Part shown: positions 7,635 through 15,827 of the stretch, in pieces
Layout: every line of letters starts with the position of its first letter
Numbering within the stretch: position 1 is the stretch's first letter
Assembly: GCA_946886255.1 (NCBI GenBank)
Contig: CAMPIG010000013.1
Span: 1 to 27,996 of the forward strand
Source of the DNA: an uncultured Cellvibrio sp.
GTDB lineage: Bacteria > Pseudomonadota > Gammaproteobacteria > Pseudomonadales > Cellvibrionaceae
DNA length: 27,996 bases
Direction of reading: 5' to 3'
The notes under the pieces: model-generated
The model's database searches: none
Seen by the model: only the letters and a program-made list of their open reading frames with translations
Told to the model about the DNA's origin: nothing
Made by a program: the position numbers and the translations under genes

Positions 7635-8768
7635 ATGCACGCACATAAAAATACTATACCCACCCGCATCGAATTCGATTTGAATTTGACGCGCACACTG
7701 GTGCCGCTTAAAGACATGAGTGAGAGCCATTTGCTGGCCTTGCTCGATGACGCTGCCGTGGATGTCGCGTTCGCCGGCCAGACGTTGTTTTCCAGCGGTC
7801 AGTACGATAGCCAGCATATTTATCTCCTGCACGGCGATGTAGCTCTGGTGGCAGAAGACGGCAGTAAGACCCTTATTAAAGGGCGCTCGACGCTAATGCC
7901 CATTGCGCACCACCAGCCCCGCTTATGTACCGCCGTAGCGGAAACCGATTGCAATCTTTTGCGCATTGACAGTGAGCGGTTGGACAAACTGCTGACCTGG
8001 AGCGAAGTCGCCGATTATCTGCAATCGATTATTTCTCGTCAGCGTGACCTGGATGAAGACGTGGATTGGATGATGACTGTGTTGAAATCCAACCTATTTT
8101 TCAAGGTTCCCCCTCACAGTGTTGAACATATTTTCGCGCGCCTTATCCCACAGGTGGTGTACTCCGGCGATGTAATTCTTCGCCAGGGTGAAGTGGGGGA
8201 TCAGTGCTACTTTATCAAAGAAGGTGATGCCGAAGTGACGCGTAACATTGACGGCAAATGGCAGCACATCGCTGACATTAGTGTCGGCCGGTGTTTCGGA
8301 GAAGACGCATTAGTCAATGAAACGGTACGCAACGCCTCTGTGACCATGCGCAGCGATGGTGTATTGATGCGTCTCGATAAACAGGATTTTTATCGATTGT
8401 TGAAAGAACCGGTGGTGGCGACCTTGGAACTCAATCAATTTGAAGCCGCGATTGCCGATGGCGCCGTGGCTGTCGATGTGCGCAGTGAAGAAGAATATAG
8501 TGAGAAACATTTAATTCGCGCCGTGAATATTCCTTTGCGTGTGCTAAGCATCAAGTCGCGTTTGTTATCCCAGGATAAACTTTATATTTTTTATTGTGAT
8601 ACCGGGCGGCGCAGTCGCGCGGCGGCGCACTTGTTGGTGCAGCAGGGATACAAGGCGTTGGCGTTGGTGGATTGCGCGCAATTGTTCGGCCAATCCCGTT
8701 GGGAATCGCTCTTGGACGATCATCACAATTATGTGTTGCGCGATGGTGTGTCAGTCCAGGGCCAGTGA
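7635..8768 (+). CDS. Tandem cyclic-nucleotide-binding domains fused to a rhodanese domain
   Basis: This 377-residue soluble protein has three parts. Residues ~20-115 are a first CRP-like nucleotide-binding fold that lacks the FGE...R ligand motif and is probably degenerate. Residues ~155-255 are a second with GDVILRQGEVGDQCYFI and FGEDALVNETVRNASV, keeping the Glu and Arg that contact the cyclic nucleotide. Residues ~265-350 are a rhodanese domain with DVRSEEEYSEKHL and active-site loop CDTGRRS (C321). No helix-turn-helix or other DNA-binding domain is visible, so it is not a transcription factor of the CRP type. By inference, a cyclic nucleotide may control sulfur transfer or a persulfide-based step. 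The upstream PLP enzyme may release sulfide. The 3' end overlaps the DUF1853 gene by 40 bp, tail to tail. Confidence 0.92.
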   Translation: MHAHKNTIPTRIEFDLNLTRTLVPLKDMSESHLLALLDDAAVDVAFAGQTLFSSGQYDSQHIYLLHGDVALVAEDGSKTLIKGRSTLMPIAHHQPRLCTAVAETDCNLLRIDSERLDKLLTWSEVADYLQSIISRQRDLDEDVDWMMTVLKSNLFFKVPPHSVEHIFARLIPQVVYSGDVILRQGEVGDQCYFIKEGDAEVTRNIDGKWQHIADISVGRCFGEDALVNETVRNASVTMRSDGVLMRLDKQDFYRLLKEPVVATLELNQFEAAIADGAVAVDVRSEEEYSEKHLIRAVNIPLRVLSIKSRLLSQDKLYIFYCDTGRRSRAAAHLLVQQGYKALALVDCAQLFGQSRWESLLDDHHNYVLRDGVSVQGQ

Positions 8769-9649
8769 TCAGGTACTACAAAACCGCGACATTTTTCTTG
8801 CCAGACCCCATCGTTTTTCTCCATGGCCGCAATTAACTGCGGCCGGTGCATATCGCCTACCCAATGATTCAGATAATCCCGCAGATTATCCCGCGACAGC
8901 AGCGCATGGATATCATCTGTTTGCGCTGCGGACAACCACTGGTGACGTGGCAACACCATCCAATAATCCGGCGCTTTGACCTCATTCAAAAAATATCGCA
9001 AATACCACCACACGCCCCGTTGATGATGTTTGTGGGCATTGTGCGGCTCCGGCATAGCCTGGTGGGCCGGATAAAATAAATAACCTTGCAGGCATAACGC
9101 ACTGCGCCAGTTACTGCCGGGTGGCACGAGTGCGGTCAACGTATTCTGACTCGCTGTATTGAAGCGCAAGGGTAGTTGGTGGTTTAACAGCCGCGTCATT
9201 TTAATATCGAGCCGATCATTGCAGTTGGGGCCAATCCACTGTGCCCACTCACTGGCGGAATACTCATTCGTTGGCACACCCAAATAAAATTTAACGGCCG
9301 TCTCGATATGCCAGATCGCATCGGGCGTTTGCACAATAAAATCAAACGCGCCCAGGGTTTGGCCGTGATCGGTAATCTGTAAATTATGCGCCAGCAACTG
9401 GTAGTGCGGATGCTGTTGCCAATAAAATCGCCAGAGCGTTTCGTAATAGATACCGAGGCGTGTGCTTTTCATTTGTGCCAGCTCGGCGAGTAAGGCGTGA
9501 GGGTTTTGGTCGAGGCCGACTAACCAGCCCATATCCACCATGGCATCAGTCGGCCAGAGGGCAATGTGTTGGTCGGGCAAGTCAGCCAATAGTGGTGCGC
9601 TGGAACAACACCAGGCGAGATCCCGAACAACCTGGTGTTGAAACCGCAT
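8729..9649 (-). CDS. DUF1853 family protein
   Basis: The 306-residue protein matches DUF1853 by length and by blocks such as RLGIYYETLWRFYW, LGAFDFIVQTPD and IWHIETAVKFYLG. The last two contain D103, E116 and K120 with spacing that recalls the PD-(D/E)XK nuclease fold. I recall the family being linked to that clan but could not check. No member has a well-established function. The start is the ATG at 9647-9649, with GGAG 8-9 nt upstream inside the 3' arm of an 11-bp inverted repeat. A second 10-bp inverted repeat lies within the first 15 codons. The end overlaps the cNMP/rhodanese gene by 40 bp in convergent orientation. Confidence 0.87.
   Translation of the reverse strand: MRFQHQVVRDLAWCCSSAPLLADLPDQHIALWPTDAMVDMGWLVGLDQNPHALLAELAQMKSTRLGIYYETLWRFYWQQHPHYQLLAHNLQITDHGQTLGAFDFIVQTPDAIWHIETAVKFYLGVPTNEYSASEWAQWIGPNCNDRLDIKMTRLLNHQLPLRFNTASQNTLTALVPPGSNWRSALCLQGYLFYPAHQAMPEPHNAHKHHQRGVWWYLRYFLNEVKAPDYWMVLPRHQWLSAAQTDDIHALLSRDNLRDYLNHWVGDMHRPQLIAAMEKNDGVWQEKCRGFVVPDHWPWTDTPSRNT
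9606..9640 (-). repeat. 10-bp inverted repeat inside the first codons of the DUF1853 gene
   Basis: CAACACCAGG (9606-9615) and CCTGGTGTTG (9631-9640) are perfect complements with a 15-nt spacer. They cover about codons 4-15 of the minus-strand gene. In mRNA they would form a stable hairpin just after the start codon. Confidence 0.6.
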
Positions 9650-9651
9650 CC

Positions 9652-9690
9652 CATAATCTCCGATGACTTTTATAGATACCGGAGATTATG
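9652..9690 (-). promoter_or_regulatory. 11-bp inverted repeat covering the DUF1853 ribosome binding site
   Basis: CATAATCTCCG (9652-9662) and CGGAGATTATG (9680-9690) are perfect complements with a 17-nt spacer. On the minus strand the proximal arm contains the GGAG Shine-Dalgarno and ends 2 nt before the ATG. The spacer holds a TATAAA (minus strand, 9669-9674) that could be a -10 box. It is either an RNA hairpin that hides the ribosome binding site or a dyad operator around the promoter. Confidence 0.6.
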
Positions 9691-9728
9691 TGAGTAACTC
9701 TTAAGCGATACAACGATCTGTCTGTGCG

Positions 9729-9750
9729 ACGGCAGTTTGATCACTGCCGT
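9729..9750 (+). other. 8-bp perfect hairpin in the DUF1853-nadK intergenic region
   Basis: ACGGCAGT (9729-9736) and ACTGCCGT (9743-9750) pair around the 6-nt loop TTGATC. A weaker AATTG/CAATT hairpin follows near 9763-9777. Both precede the terminator at 9852-9872 and could be parts of one structured RNA. Confidence 0.45.
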
Positions 9751-9851
9751 ACCAATTCAAATTGCCTTGCAATTGTATGACATATTGGTGGATGATTTAT
9801 CTGACAATATTGCGCTGTGCGTAGCGTCGCAGTTGTGTTCAGATCCGCGTT

Positions 9852-9872
9852 GCGGGAACCCCCCGCTTTTTT
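9852..9872 (+). terminator. Intrinsic terminator upstream of nadK
   Basis: GCGGG (9852-9856) pairs with CCCGC (9862-9866) around AACCC, followed by six T (9867-9872). It is oriented for plus-strand transcripts. The nearest plus-strand gene upstream ends at 8768, with an antisense gene between, so what it terminates is unclear. Confidence 0.7.
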
Positions 9873-9875
9873 CAA

Positions 9876-9903
9876 TCGTCACAATCGACGAAGCCGCTAT
9901 AAT
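9876..9903 (+). promoter_or_regulatory. Candidate nadK promoter
   Basis: A perfect TATAAT (9898-9903) lies 16 bp after TCGTCA (9876-9881, four of six matches to TTGACA). Transcription would start near 9910 and leave a leader of about 30 nt before the nadK ATG at 9940. Confidence 0.65.
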
Positions 9904-9939
9904 GACCGCCTTGCAAGAACATCTGAAAATGGATACCCC

Positions 9940-10839
9940 ATGACACACTTCTCGACCGTAGGACTCATCGGCCACCTGAATAGCGAGCGCGCTATCTATT
10001 CCATCAAACGGCTGATCCGCTTTTTACAGCAGCGCGGCAAACGGTTTGTGCTGGAATCCGAGACGGCGGCCCTGATTACGGATGTTCATCTGGTCGAAGG
10101 TGCACAGCAGATCGTCGGCATTGATGAACTTGGCCAAACCTGTGATCTGGTGATTGTGGTGGGTGGCGACGGCAGCCTGCTGCGCAGCGGGCGAGCACTC
10201 GCGAAATACAATGTGCCGTTGCTGGGGGTGAATCGCGGTCGTCTGGGTTTTCTCACTGACATCACTCCAGAGGATATTGAAACCCGGGTTGAAGAAGTCA
10301 TGAATGGCAAATACGTGGTAGACAACCGTTTTTTGCTCGATATGACCGTTATGCGCCAAGGTGTTGCGATTGGCAGCGGTGATGCCCTCAACGACGTGGT
10401 GCTGCACCCCGGCCAGTTTATTCACATGCTTGAATTCGAGCTGTATATCGACGGTTATTTTGTGACCAGCCAGCGTTCCGACGGGATGATTGTCTCGACC
10501 CCTACTGGATCTACCGCGTATGCCCTGAGTGGCGGTGGGCCCATCATGCATCCCAAACTGGATGCGATTGTGCTGGTACCCATGAACCCCCATACCCTGA
10601 GCAGTAGGCCCATGGTGATAGCCGGAGACAGCGAGATCAAGATTATCGTCGGCGAGCACAACACCGCTGTGCCGATGGTCACCTGTGATGGTCAGACGCA
10701 TGTCGAGATCGGCGCATCCGATGAAATTCACATCCGTAAGAAACCCCACACACTGAAACTGATTCATCCGCTGAACCACAATTTCTATGAACGCTGTCGC
10801 TCCAAGTTAGGCTGGGGTGGCCATTTGCTGAACCATTGA
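9940..10839 (+). CDS. nadK: NAD kinase
   Basis: The enzyme phosphorylates NAD+ to NADP+ in the cytoplasm. It has 299 residues (usual length ~290-300). The GGDG motif (VVGGDGSLLR) is at 75-78, GFLTDI follows, and the conserved RSDGMIVSTPTGSTAYALSGGGPI block supplies the second part of the active site. A longer frame runs back to 9817, but it would cross the candidate promoter and terminator; the ATG at 9940 gives the normal N-terminus (VGLIGH). The Shine-Dalgarno is weak. The metallophosphoesterase gene begins 3 bp after the stop, so the two are co-transcribed and probably translationally coupled. Confidence 0.97.
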   Translation: MTHFSTVGLIGHLNSERAIYSIKRLIRFLQQRGKRFVLESETAALITDVHLVEGAQQIVGIDELGQTCDLVIVVGGDGSLLRSGRALAKYNVPLLGVNRGRLGFLTDITPEDIETRVEEVMNGKYVVDNRFLLDMTVMRQGVAIGSGDALNDVVLHPGQFIHMLEFELYIDGYFVTSQRSDGMIVSTPTGSTAYALSGGGPIMHPKLDAIVLVPMNPHTLSSRPMVIAGDSEIKIIVGEHNTAVPMVTCDGQTHVEIGASDEIHIRKKPHTLKLIHPLNHNFYERCRSKLGWGGHLLNH

Positions 10840-10842
10840 TTT

Positions 10843-11841
10843 ATGTCGAGTGATACCGCCCCAGACAAATTACCGCCAGTACTGGGTTACGACCTGATCG
10901 GCGATGTGCACGGTTGTGCAGTCACCCTGGGGCGTTTGCTGGAACGGATGGGGTATCACAAAGTCGGCGGCGTTTACCAACACGATAAGCGTCGGGTTAT
11001 TTTTGTCGGTGACATTGTGGATCGCGGTCCACGTGTTCGCGAAGCGCTGCACCTGGTGTACGACATGGTGGAGCGGGGCAATGCGCAGATGGTTATCGGC
11101 AACCATGAATTTAATGCAATTACTTACTGTACGCCGGGGCGACCTGGTAGTGGCCGCGATTACCTGCGGCCTCATGTGCCGCGCAATACACGGCAGATAG
11201 CGGAAACCCTGGAGCAGTTCGCGAATTATCCGCAGGAATGGAGTGCCTTCATTGACTGGTTCAAGACATTGCCGCTGTTTCTTGAGGTTGATGGGGGTGC
11301 GGATTTCAGTCGTTTTCGAGTGGTCCATGCCTGCTGGGATGACGCCTTGATTGTTGCTCATCGGGAACGTTATGGCGACGGTCGCTTTGATATGAATTTT
11401 ATCCATGCATCCGTCGAGCCCGGAACACTGGAGTCATACACTAAACAACGGCTCACCGGCGGAGTTGATCTTCCGTTACCGCCGGGCGTCAAGATTGTGT
11501 CCAATGACGGTTATGAACGCAGTGCGTTCCGCACGAAGTTTTGGGTGTCCCGGCCGAAAACCTATGGGGAATTACTGTTTCAGCCCGATCCTCTGCCGGA
11601 GGATATTGCGGAGGCACCCATCAGCCAGGAGCATCGGCAACAGATGGTCAATTATGGCGCCGATCAACCGCCGCTGTTTGTGGGACATTACTGGCTCAAG
11701 GGAAAACCGCAACCTATTGCGCCTAACGTGGCCTGCCTGGATTACAGCGCGGTGAAATACGGGCGTCTGGTGGCTTATCGGATGGACGGCGAAGCCCATC
11801 TGCGCGCGCATAAATATGTATGGGAATATGTGGATCCCTGA
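10843..11841 (+). CDS. Calcineurin-like metallophosphoesterase
   Basis: The 332-residue protein has the complete metallophosphoesterase signature: DLIGDVHG (D21, H23), VGDIVDRGP (D57, D60), IGNHEF (N87, H88), a later VVHACWDD and a C-terminal VGHYWLKG. These ligate a two-metal centre. The pattern resembles the PrpE/ApaH-type phosphatases that act on phosphoproteins or dinucleoside polyphosphates, but the substrate cannot be told from sequence. It has no signal peptide, so it is cytoplasmic. It starts 3 bp after nadK. A link to nucleotide metabolism is suggested only by position. Confidence 0.92.
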   Translation: MSSDTAPDKLPPVLGYDLIGDVHGCAVTLGRLLERMGYHKVGGVYQHDKRRVIFVGDIVDRGPRVREALHLVYDMVERGNAQMVIGNHEFNAITYCTPGRPGSGRDYLRPHVPRNTRQIAETLEQFANYPQEWSAFIDWFKTLPLFLEVDGGADFSRFRVVHACWDDALIVAHRERYGDGRFDMNFIHASVEPGTLESYTKQRLTGGVDLPLPPGVKIVSNDGYERSAFRTKFWVSRPKTYGELLFQPDPLPEDIAEAPISQEHRQQMVNYGADQPPLFVGHYWLKGKPQPIAPNVACLDYSAVKYGRLVAYRMDGEAHLRAHKYVWEYVDP

Positions 11842-11901
11842 TGGAATATGGCAAACGACCCACGCGTTGTTAACGACAACTGACCTTGGTATCTAGACTG
11901 A

Positions 11902-12783
11902 ATGTTGAACTGGATTATTGTGAAACATCTGCCGCTGGATCAGGACTTAAGCGAACTGATCCGTTTCCTTCACCGTCGCGGCTTGCCTTTTCGTGTAAGC
12001 GAGGAGGATGGGCAGCAAGTTATCGCTGTGCAGGACCCGCAGCTTGTTGAACCCGTGGGGCAACTGGTGGATGGTTTCCTGCGCGGTGAAGTTCAATTGC
12101 CGACGGAAGATTCCGCGACGGAGTACGTCGAGCCTCAACCCGGAGATATTCCCTTCTGGATGACCCCGATCACGCTGGTGTTGATTTTATTCAGCGGCAT
12201 CGGTGCCTTGCTAACCCATACCGAAACCGGGCAAGTGTGGGCCATGTGGTTTTTATTGTTGGATGTCGCACCGGATTTACGTAGTTTTATGTCTCTGGGC
12301 GACACCTTGGTCAGCGGTCAATTCTGGCGGCTGATCACGCCCGTCTTTCTCCATTTTGGTTTGTTTCATGTGTTGTTTAACAGTTTATGGATGTGGGATC
12401 TCGGACGGCGGCTGGAACTTGGACTGGGTAAAAGCCGGTATTTTTTGTTCTTTGTAATCACCGCCATTGTTGCGAATCTCACGCAATATTTCTGGGAAGC
12501 ATCGCCCTGGTTCGGTGGTATGTCCGGAGTGGTCTATGCACTGGTGGGCTTTTTATGGATTCGTCCGCGGTTTGCACCGCACCCGCTGTTCGCTTTGCCG
12601 GCAAGTATTATTGGCTTTATGCTGTTTTGGCTGGTGTTGTGTATGACCGGCATTGTCGATAAATTTATTGATGGCAGTGTGGCGAATGCCGCGCATCTCG
12701 GTGGGCTGATTGCGGGTATGCTTTTGGGCGCTGTGTCGGGTGTAGTGGCGCGAGGCAAACGCACAGATTCCATTGCCCTGTAA
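11902..12783 (+). CDS. Rhomboid family intramembrane serine protease
   Basis: The 293-residue protein has an ~80-residue cytoplasmic N-terminal domain (WIIVKHLPLDQDLSELIRFLHRRG...) like that of GlpG, then about six membrane segments. The catalytic serine is in FGGMSGVVYA (S208) and the catalytic histidine in NAAHLGGLIAG (H265). H156 and N160 of HVLFNSLWMWDLG match the oxyanion-side residues of GlpG. An active protease is therefore expected, cleaving transmembrane substrates within the inner membrane. Whether it is the true GlpG orthologue is open. It begins 60 bp after the phosphatase gene without a strong Shine-Dalgarno. Confidence 0.93.
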   Translation: MLNWIIVKHLPLDQDLSELIRFLHRRGLPFRVSEEDGQQVIAVQDPQLVEPVGQLVDGFLRGEVQLPTEDSATEYVEPQPGDIPFWMTPITLVLILFSGIGALLTHTETGQVWAMWFLLLDVAPDLRSFMSLGDTLVSGQFWRLITPVFLHFGLFHVLFNSLWMWDLGRRLELGLGKSRYFLFFVITAIVANLTQYFWEASPWFGGMSGVVYALVGFLWIRPRFAPHPLFALPASIIGFMLFWLVLCMTGIVDKFIDGSVANAAHLGGLIAGMLLGAVSGVVARGKRTDSIAL

Positions 12784-12820
12784 ATTTTGCACGATACGTA
12801 AGAAACTTTTGGAACTTTTT

Positions 12821-13084
12821 ATGGATGTACAACAACTTCTCTCCAGTTTGACACCGGATATTTATCACAGTTTGAAACGTGCCGTTGAATTGGGTAAGTG
12901 GCCCGATGGTAATCGTTTGTCAGCAGAACAACGTCAACTTTGTATGCAAGCAATGATTGCCTACGAGCAAAAATATTTACCGCCCGAACAACACACCGGT
13001 TATATCGAACCGGAGCCGCATACACATTGCGGTACGGATGACCACGATCATCCGGATGAGCCCACGCCGCTGAAATGGCTGTAA
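12821..13084 (+). CDS. YeaC-like DUF1315 family protein
   Basis: The 87-residue protein fits the DUF1315 (YeaC) family: a helical N-terminus (LTPDIYHSLKRAVELGKWPDGNRLSAEQRQLCMQAMIAYE) and a short acidic, His-rich tail (HTHCGTDDHDHPDEP). The family function is unknown. The tail could bind a metal, but this is inference. I chose the ATG at 12821, preceded by GGA about 7 nt upstream; the open frame extends to 12773 and would overlap the rhomboid gene. It sits between the rhomboid and pepN genes with short gaps, so one transcript is likely. Confidence 0.88.
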   Translation: MDVQQLLSSLTPDIYHSLKRAVELGKWPDGNRLSAEQRQLCMQAMIAYEQKYLPPEQHTGYIEPEPHTHCGTDDHDHPDEPTPLKWL

Positions 13085-13109
13085 CGGTTTTGCTACCTAA
13101 GGAATATTT

Positions 13110-15797
13110 ATGAATGCCAGCCAACAACCCCAAGCGATTCACCTGAAAGATTATCGCGTACCCGATTACGATATCGATAAAACCGAACTGCATGTTGATC
13201 TGTATGAAGAACATGCCACGGTGACCAGCAGTTTGCATCTGCGTCGCAACCCTGCCGCTGGCAACGGCGTCGCGCAGTTGGTATTGGACGGCTGCGAGAT
13301 GGAATTGCGTTCCATCAGCATAGATGGTCGCGCTTTATCGGAGGATGAGTATCAGGTGGGTGAAGAACACCTGACCCTGTTCAACCCGCCGGCAGAATTT
13401 GTATTGCAAACACAAACCGAAATAAAACCGCACTTGAATACATCGCTGGAAGGTTTGTACAAATCGCGCACCATGTTCTGTACCCAATGCGAAGCGGAAG
13501 GCTTTCGCAAGATTACCTATTACCTCGACCGACCGGATGTGATGAGTGAATTTACTACCACCATCGTTGCCGATAAAACACGCTACCCGGTATTACTTTC
13601 CAACGGTAATTTAATTGAACAGGGCGAAGCGGAAAATGACCGTCACTTTGCGACCTGGCACGATCCGTTTAAAAAGCCCTGTTATTTATTTGCACTGGTG
13701 GCAGGTGATCTTGAACACATCGAAGACCGTTTTACCACGGCGTCTGGTCGTGAAGTGACTTTAAAGATCTTTGTGGAAGCCAAGGATCTCGATAAGTGTG
13801 ACCACGCCATGACCTCACTGAAAAATGCCATGCGCTGGGATGAAGAGGTTTATGGCCGTGAATACGATCTCGATATCTTCATGATCGTTGCGGTAGACGA
13901 CTTCAATATGGGCGCCATGGAAAACAAAGGTCTGAATATCTTCAACACGTCGTGTGTATTGGCCAAGCCGGAAACCACAACTGACGCCGGTTTTCAGCGG
14001 GTAGAAGGTGTGGTTGCTCACGAATATTTCCACAACTGGTCGGGCAACCGTGTTACCTGCCGTGACTGGTTTCAGTTGAGCCTGAAAGAAGGTTTTACGG
14101 TTTATCGCGATGCAGAATTTTCAGCAGACATGGGCTCGCGCACGGTTAAACGGGTGGAAGACGTCAGCTTGCTGCGCACCGCCCAATTTGCTGAAGATGC
14201 CGGACCGATGGCGCATCCGATCCGTCCGGACTCCTACATTGAAATATCCAATTTCTATACGCTGACGATTTATGAAAAAGGTGCGGAAGTGATTCGCATG
14301 CTGGCCAATTTATTAGGGCCGGAAGATTTTCGCAAAGGCACAGATTTGTACTTCGACCGTCACGACGGCCAGGCTGTAACCACCGAAGACTTTGTGGCCG
14401 CTTTGGCCGATGCATCGGGGCGCGATCTGTCGCAATTCAAGCGCTGGTATTCACAGGCGGGCACGCCGCGTTTACAGGTGACCGATAGTTATGATGAAGA
14501 TGCGCGTGAGTACACCTTGCACATTAAACAAAGTTGTCCACCCACGCCGGAATGTGAGAATAAACTGCCGTTCCATATTCCGGTGGCCATGGGATTGTTA
14601 GGCAGTGGTGGTAATCTGCCATTAAAAATCAAAGACCAAGTGCCGGATTTTGAGACCGCAGACAACACCCACACCGTGCTGGAATTAACCGAAGCAGAAC
14701 ACACATTTGTTTTTGAAGGCGTAAATGAACAACCTGTGCCCTCGCTGTTGCGCGGTTTTTCTGCGCCGGTCAAATTACACTACGATTATTCCCGCGAAGC
14801 GCTGATGCTATTAATGAGTCGCGACGACGATGGTTTTTGCCGTTGGGACGCAAGCCAGCAATTGGCACTGCAAGTGATCGGCGATGTCATGCGAGCCTGG
14901 CAACGCAAAGACGACATCGCTTCCATGGCGATTGACTCGCGTCTGCTTGAAGCCTATCGGAGTCTTTTACAAGACACGAGCCTGGATCAGGCCATGGTCG
15001 CTTACATGCTGTCACTACCTTCGGAAGCCTACCTCAGCGAACTGGCCGACGTTATCGATGTAGAAGCCATTCACTACGGCAGGATGCGCGTGCGTCGCGC
15101 CATCGCCGAAACCTTGCGTGACGAGTTTGCACACATCTATCAACGCTACGATAACCAACAAGCCTACGCTGCCACAGCAGAAGCCATTGCCGCGCGCAGC
15201 TTGAAAAACGTCGCGTTGGCTTATCTGATGCTCCTGGAAGATGACCAATGGATTCATACTTGCGAACAACAATACCGTCAGGCAAACAACATGACCGACC
15301 GTATGGATGCGCTCTCCCAACTGGTCAACAGCCGTTCGCAAACCGCCCAAGCGCTTGCTACATCAGCCCTGGAAGATTTTTACCAACGTTGGCAAGACGA
15401 ATCCCTGGTGGTCAATCAATGGATCAGCGTGCAGGCAAACTGTTCGTTGCCCAATACATTGGCGAAGGTCAAACAACTGCAACAACACCCGGCTTACGAT
15501 GCGAAAAACCCCAACAAAATCCGCGCGCTGGTTTCAACTTTTTGTAACGCCAACGCGATTAACTTCCACGCGTTGCAGGATGGCAAGGCAGAGGGTTATC
15601 GCTTCCTCGCCGATGAAGTGGTTCGCTTGAACACCCAGAACCCGCAGATCGCTTCTCGTTTACTGGTGCCTTTAACCAAATGGAAAAAATACAGTCCACA
15701 ACGGCAGGCATTGATGAAGGCTGAATTGGAAAGAATCCTTGCTGAACCTAAATTATCGAAAGATGTGTTTGAGGTTGTAAGTAAGAGCCTTGCTTAG
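13110..15797 (+). CDS. pepN: Aminopeptidase N
   Basis: This M1-family zinc aminopeptidase removes N-terminal residues from peptides in the cytoplasm. It has 895 residues (E. coli PepN 870). GAMEN is at 268-272, and the zinc site HEYFH is at 304-308 with the third ligand in SLKEGFTVYRD (E327). The N-terminal LKDYRVPDYDIDKTELHVDL block and the C-terminal helical ARM-like domain are typical. An AAGGA precedes the ATG by about 8 nt. A structured inverted-repeat element lies 30 bp after the stop and may end the transcript. Confidence 0.98.
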   Translation: MNASQQPQAIHLKDYRVPDYDIDKTELHVDLYEEHATVTSSLHLRRNPAAGNGVAQLVLDGCEMELRSISIDGRALSEDEYQVGEEHLTLFNPPAEFVLQTQTEIKPHLNTSLEGLYKSRTMFCTQCEAEGFRKITYYLDRPDVMSEFTTTIVADKTRYPVLLSNGNLIEQGEAENDRHFATWHDPFKKPCYLFALVAGDLEHIEDRFTTASGREVTLKIFVEAKDLDKCDHAMTSLKNAMRWDEEVYGREYDLDIFMIVAVDDFNMGAMENKGLNIFNTSCVLAKPETTTDAGFQRVEGVVAHEYFHNWSGNRVTCRDWFQLSLKEGFTVYRDAEFSADMGSRTVKRVEDVSLLRTAQFAEDAGPMAHPIRPDSYIEISNFYTLTIYEKGAEVIRMLANLLGPEDFRKGTDLYFDRHDGQAVTTEDFVAALADASGRDLSQFKRWYSQAGTPRLQVTDSYDEDAREYTLHIKQSCPPTPECENKLPFHIPVAMGLLGSGGNLPLKIKDQVPDFETADNTHTVLELTEAEHTFVFEGVNEQPVPSLLRGFSAPVKLHYDYSREALMLLMSRDDDGFCRWDASQQLALQVIGDVMRAWQRKDDIASMAIDSRLLEAYRSLLQDTSLDQAMVAYMLSLPSEAYLSELADVIDVEAIHYGRMRVRRAIAETLRDEFAHIYQRYDNQQAYAATAEAIAARSLKNVALAYLMLLEDDQWIHTCEQQYRQANNMTDRMDALSQLVNSRSQTAQALATSALEDFYQRWQDESLVVNQWISVQANCSLPNTLAKVKQLQQHPAYDAKNPNKIRALVSTFCNANAINFHALQDGKAEGYRFLADEVVRLNTQNPQIASRLLVPLTKWKKYSPQRQALMKAELERILAEPKLSKDVFEVVSKSLA

Positions 15798-15827
15798 GGA
15801 AAGTGGTGCTTCGTAGTGCGTTTGTCA

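Noticed and set aside
9817..9939. An N-terminal extension of nadK
   Set aside because: It would cross the terminator and promoter and has an unusual Arg-rich composition; the ATG at 9940 gives the normal family start.
9737..9943. A 68-codon frame starting with TTG and ending with an ATGA overlap on nadK
   Set aside because: It has no Shine-Dalgarno, and it runs through an intrinsic terminator and the TATAAT box, so regulatory DNA is the better reading.
10024..10779. A 251-codon minus-strand frame opposite nadK
   Set aside because: It is a shadow frame of a well-supported gene, with no ribosome binding site and no recognisable family.
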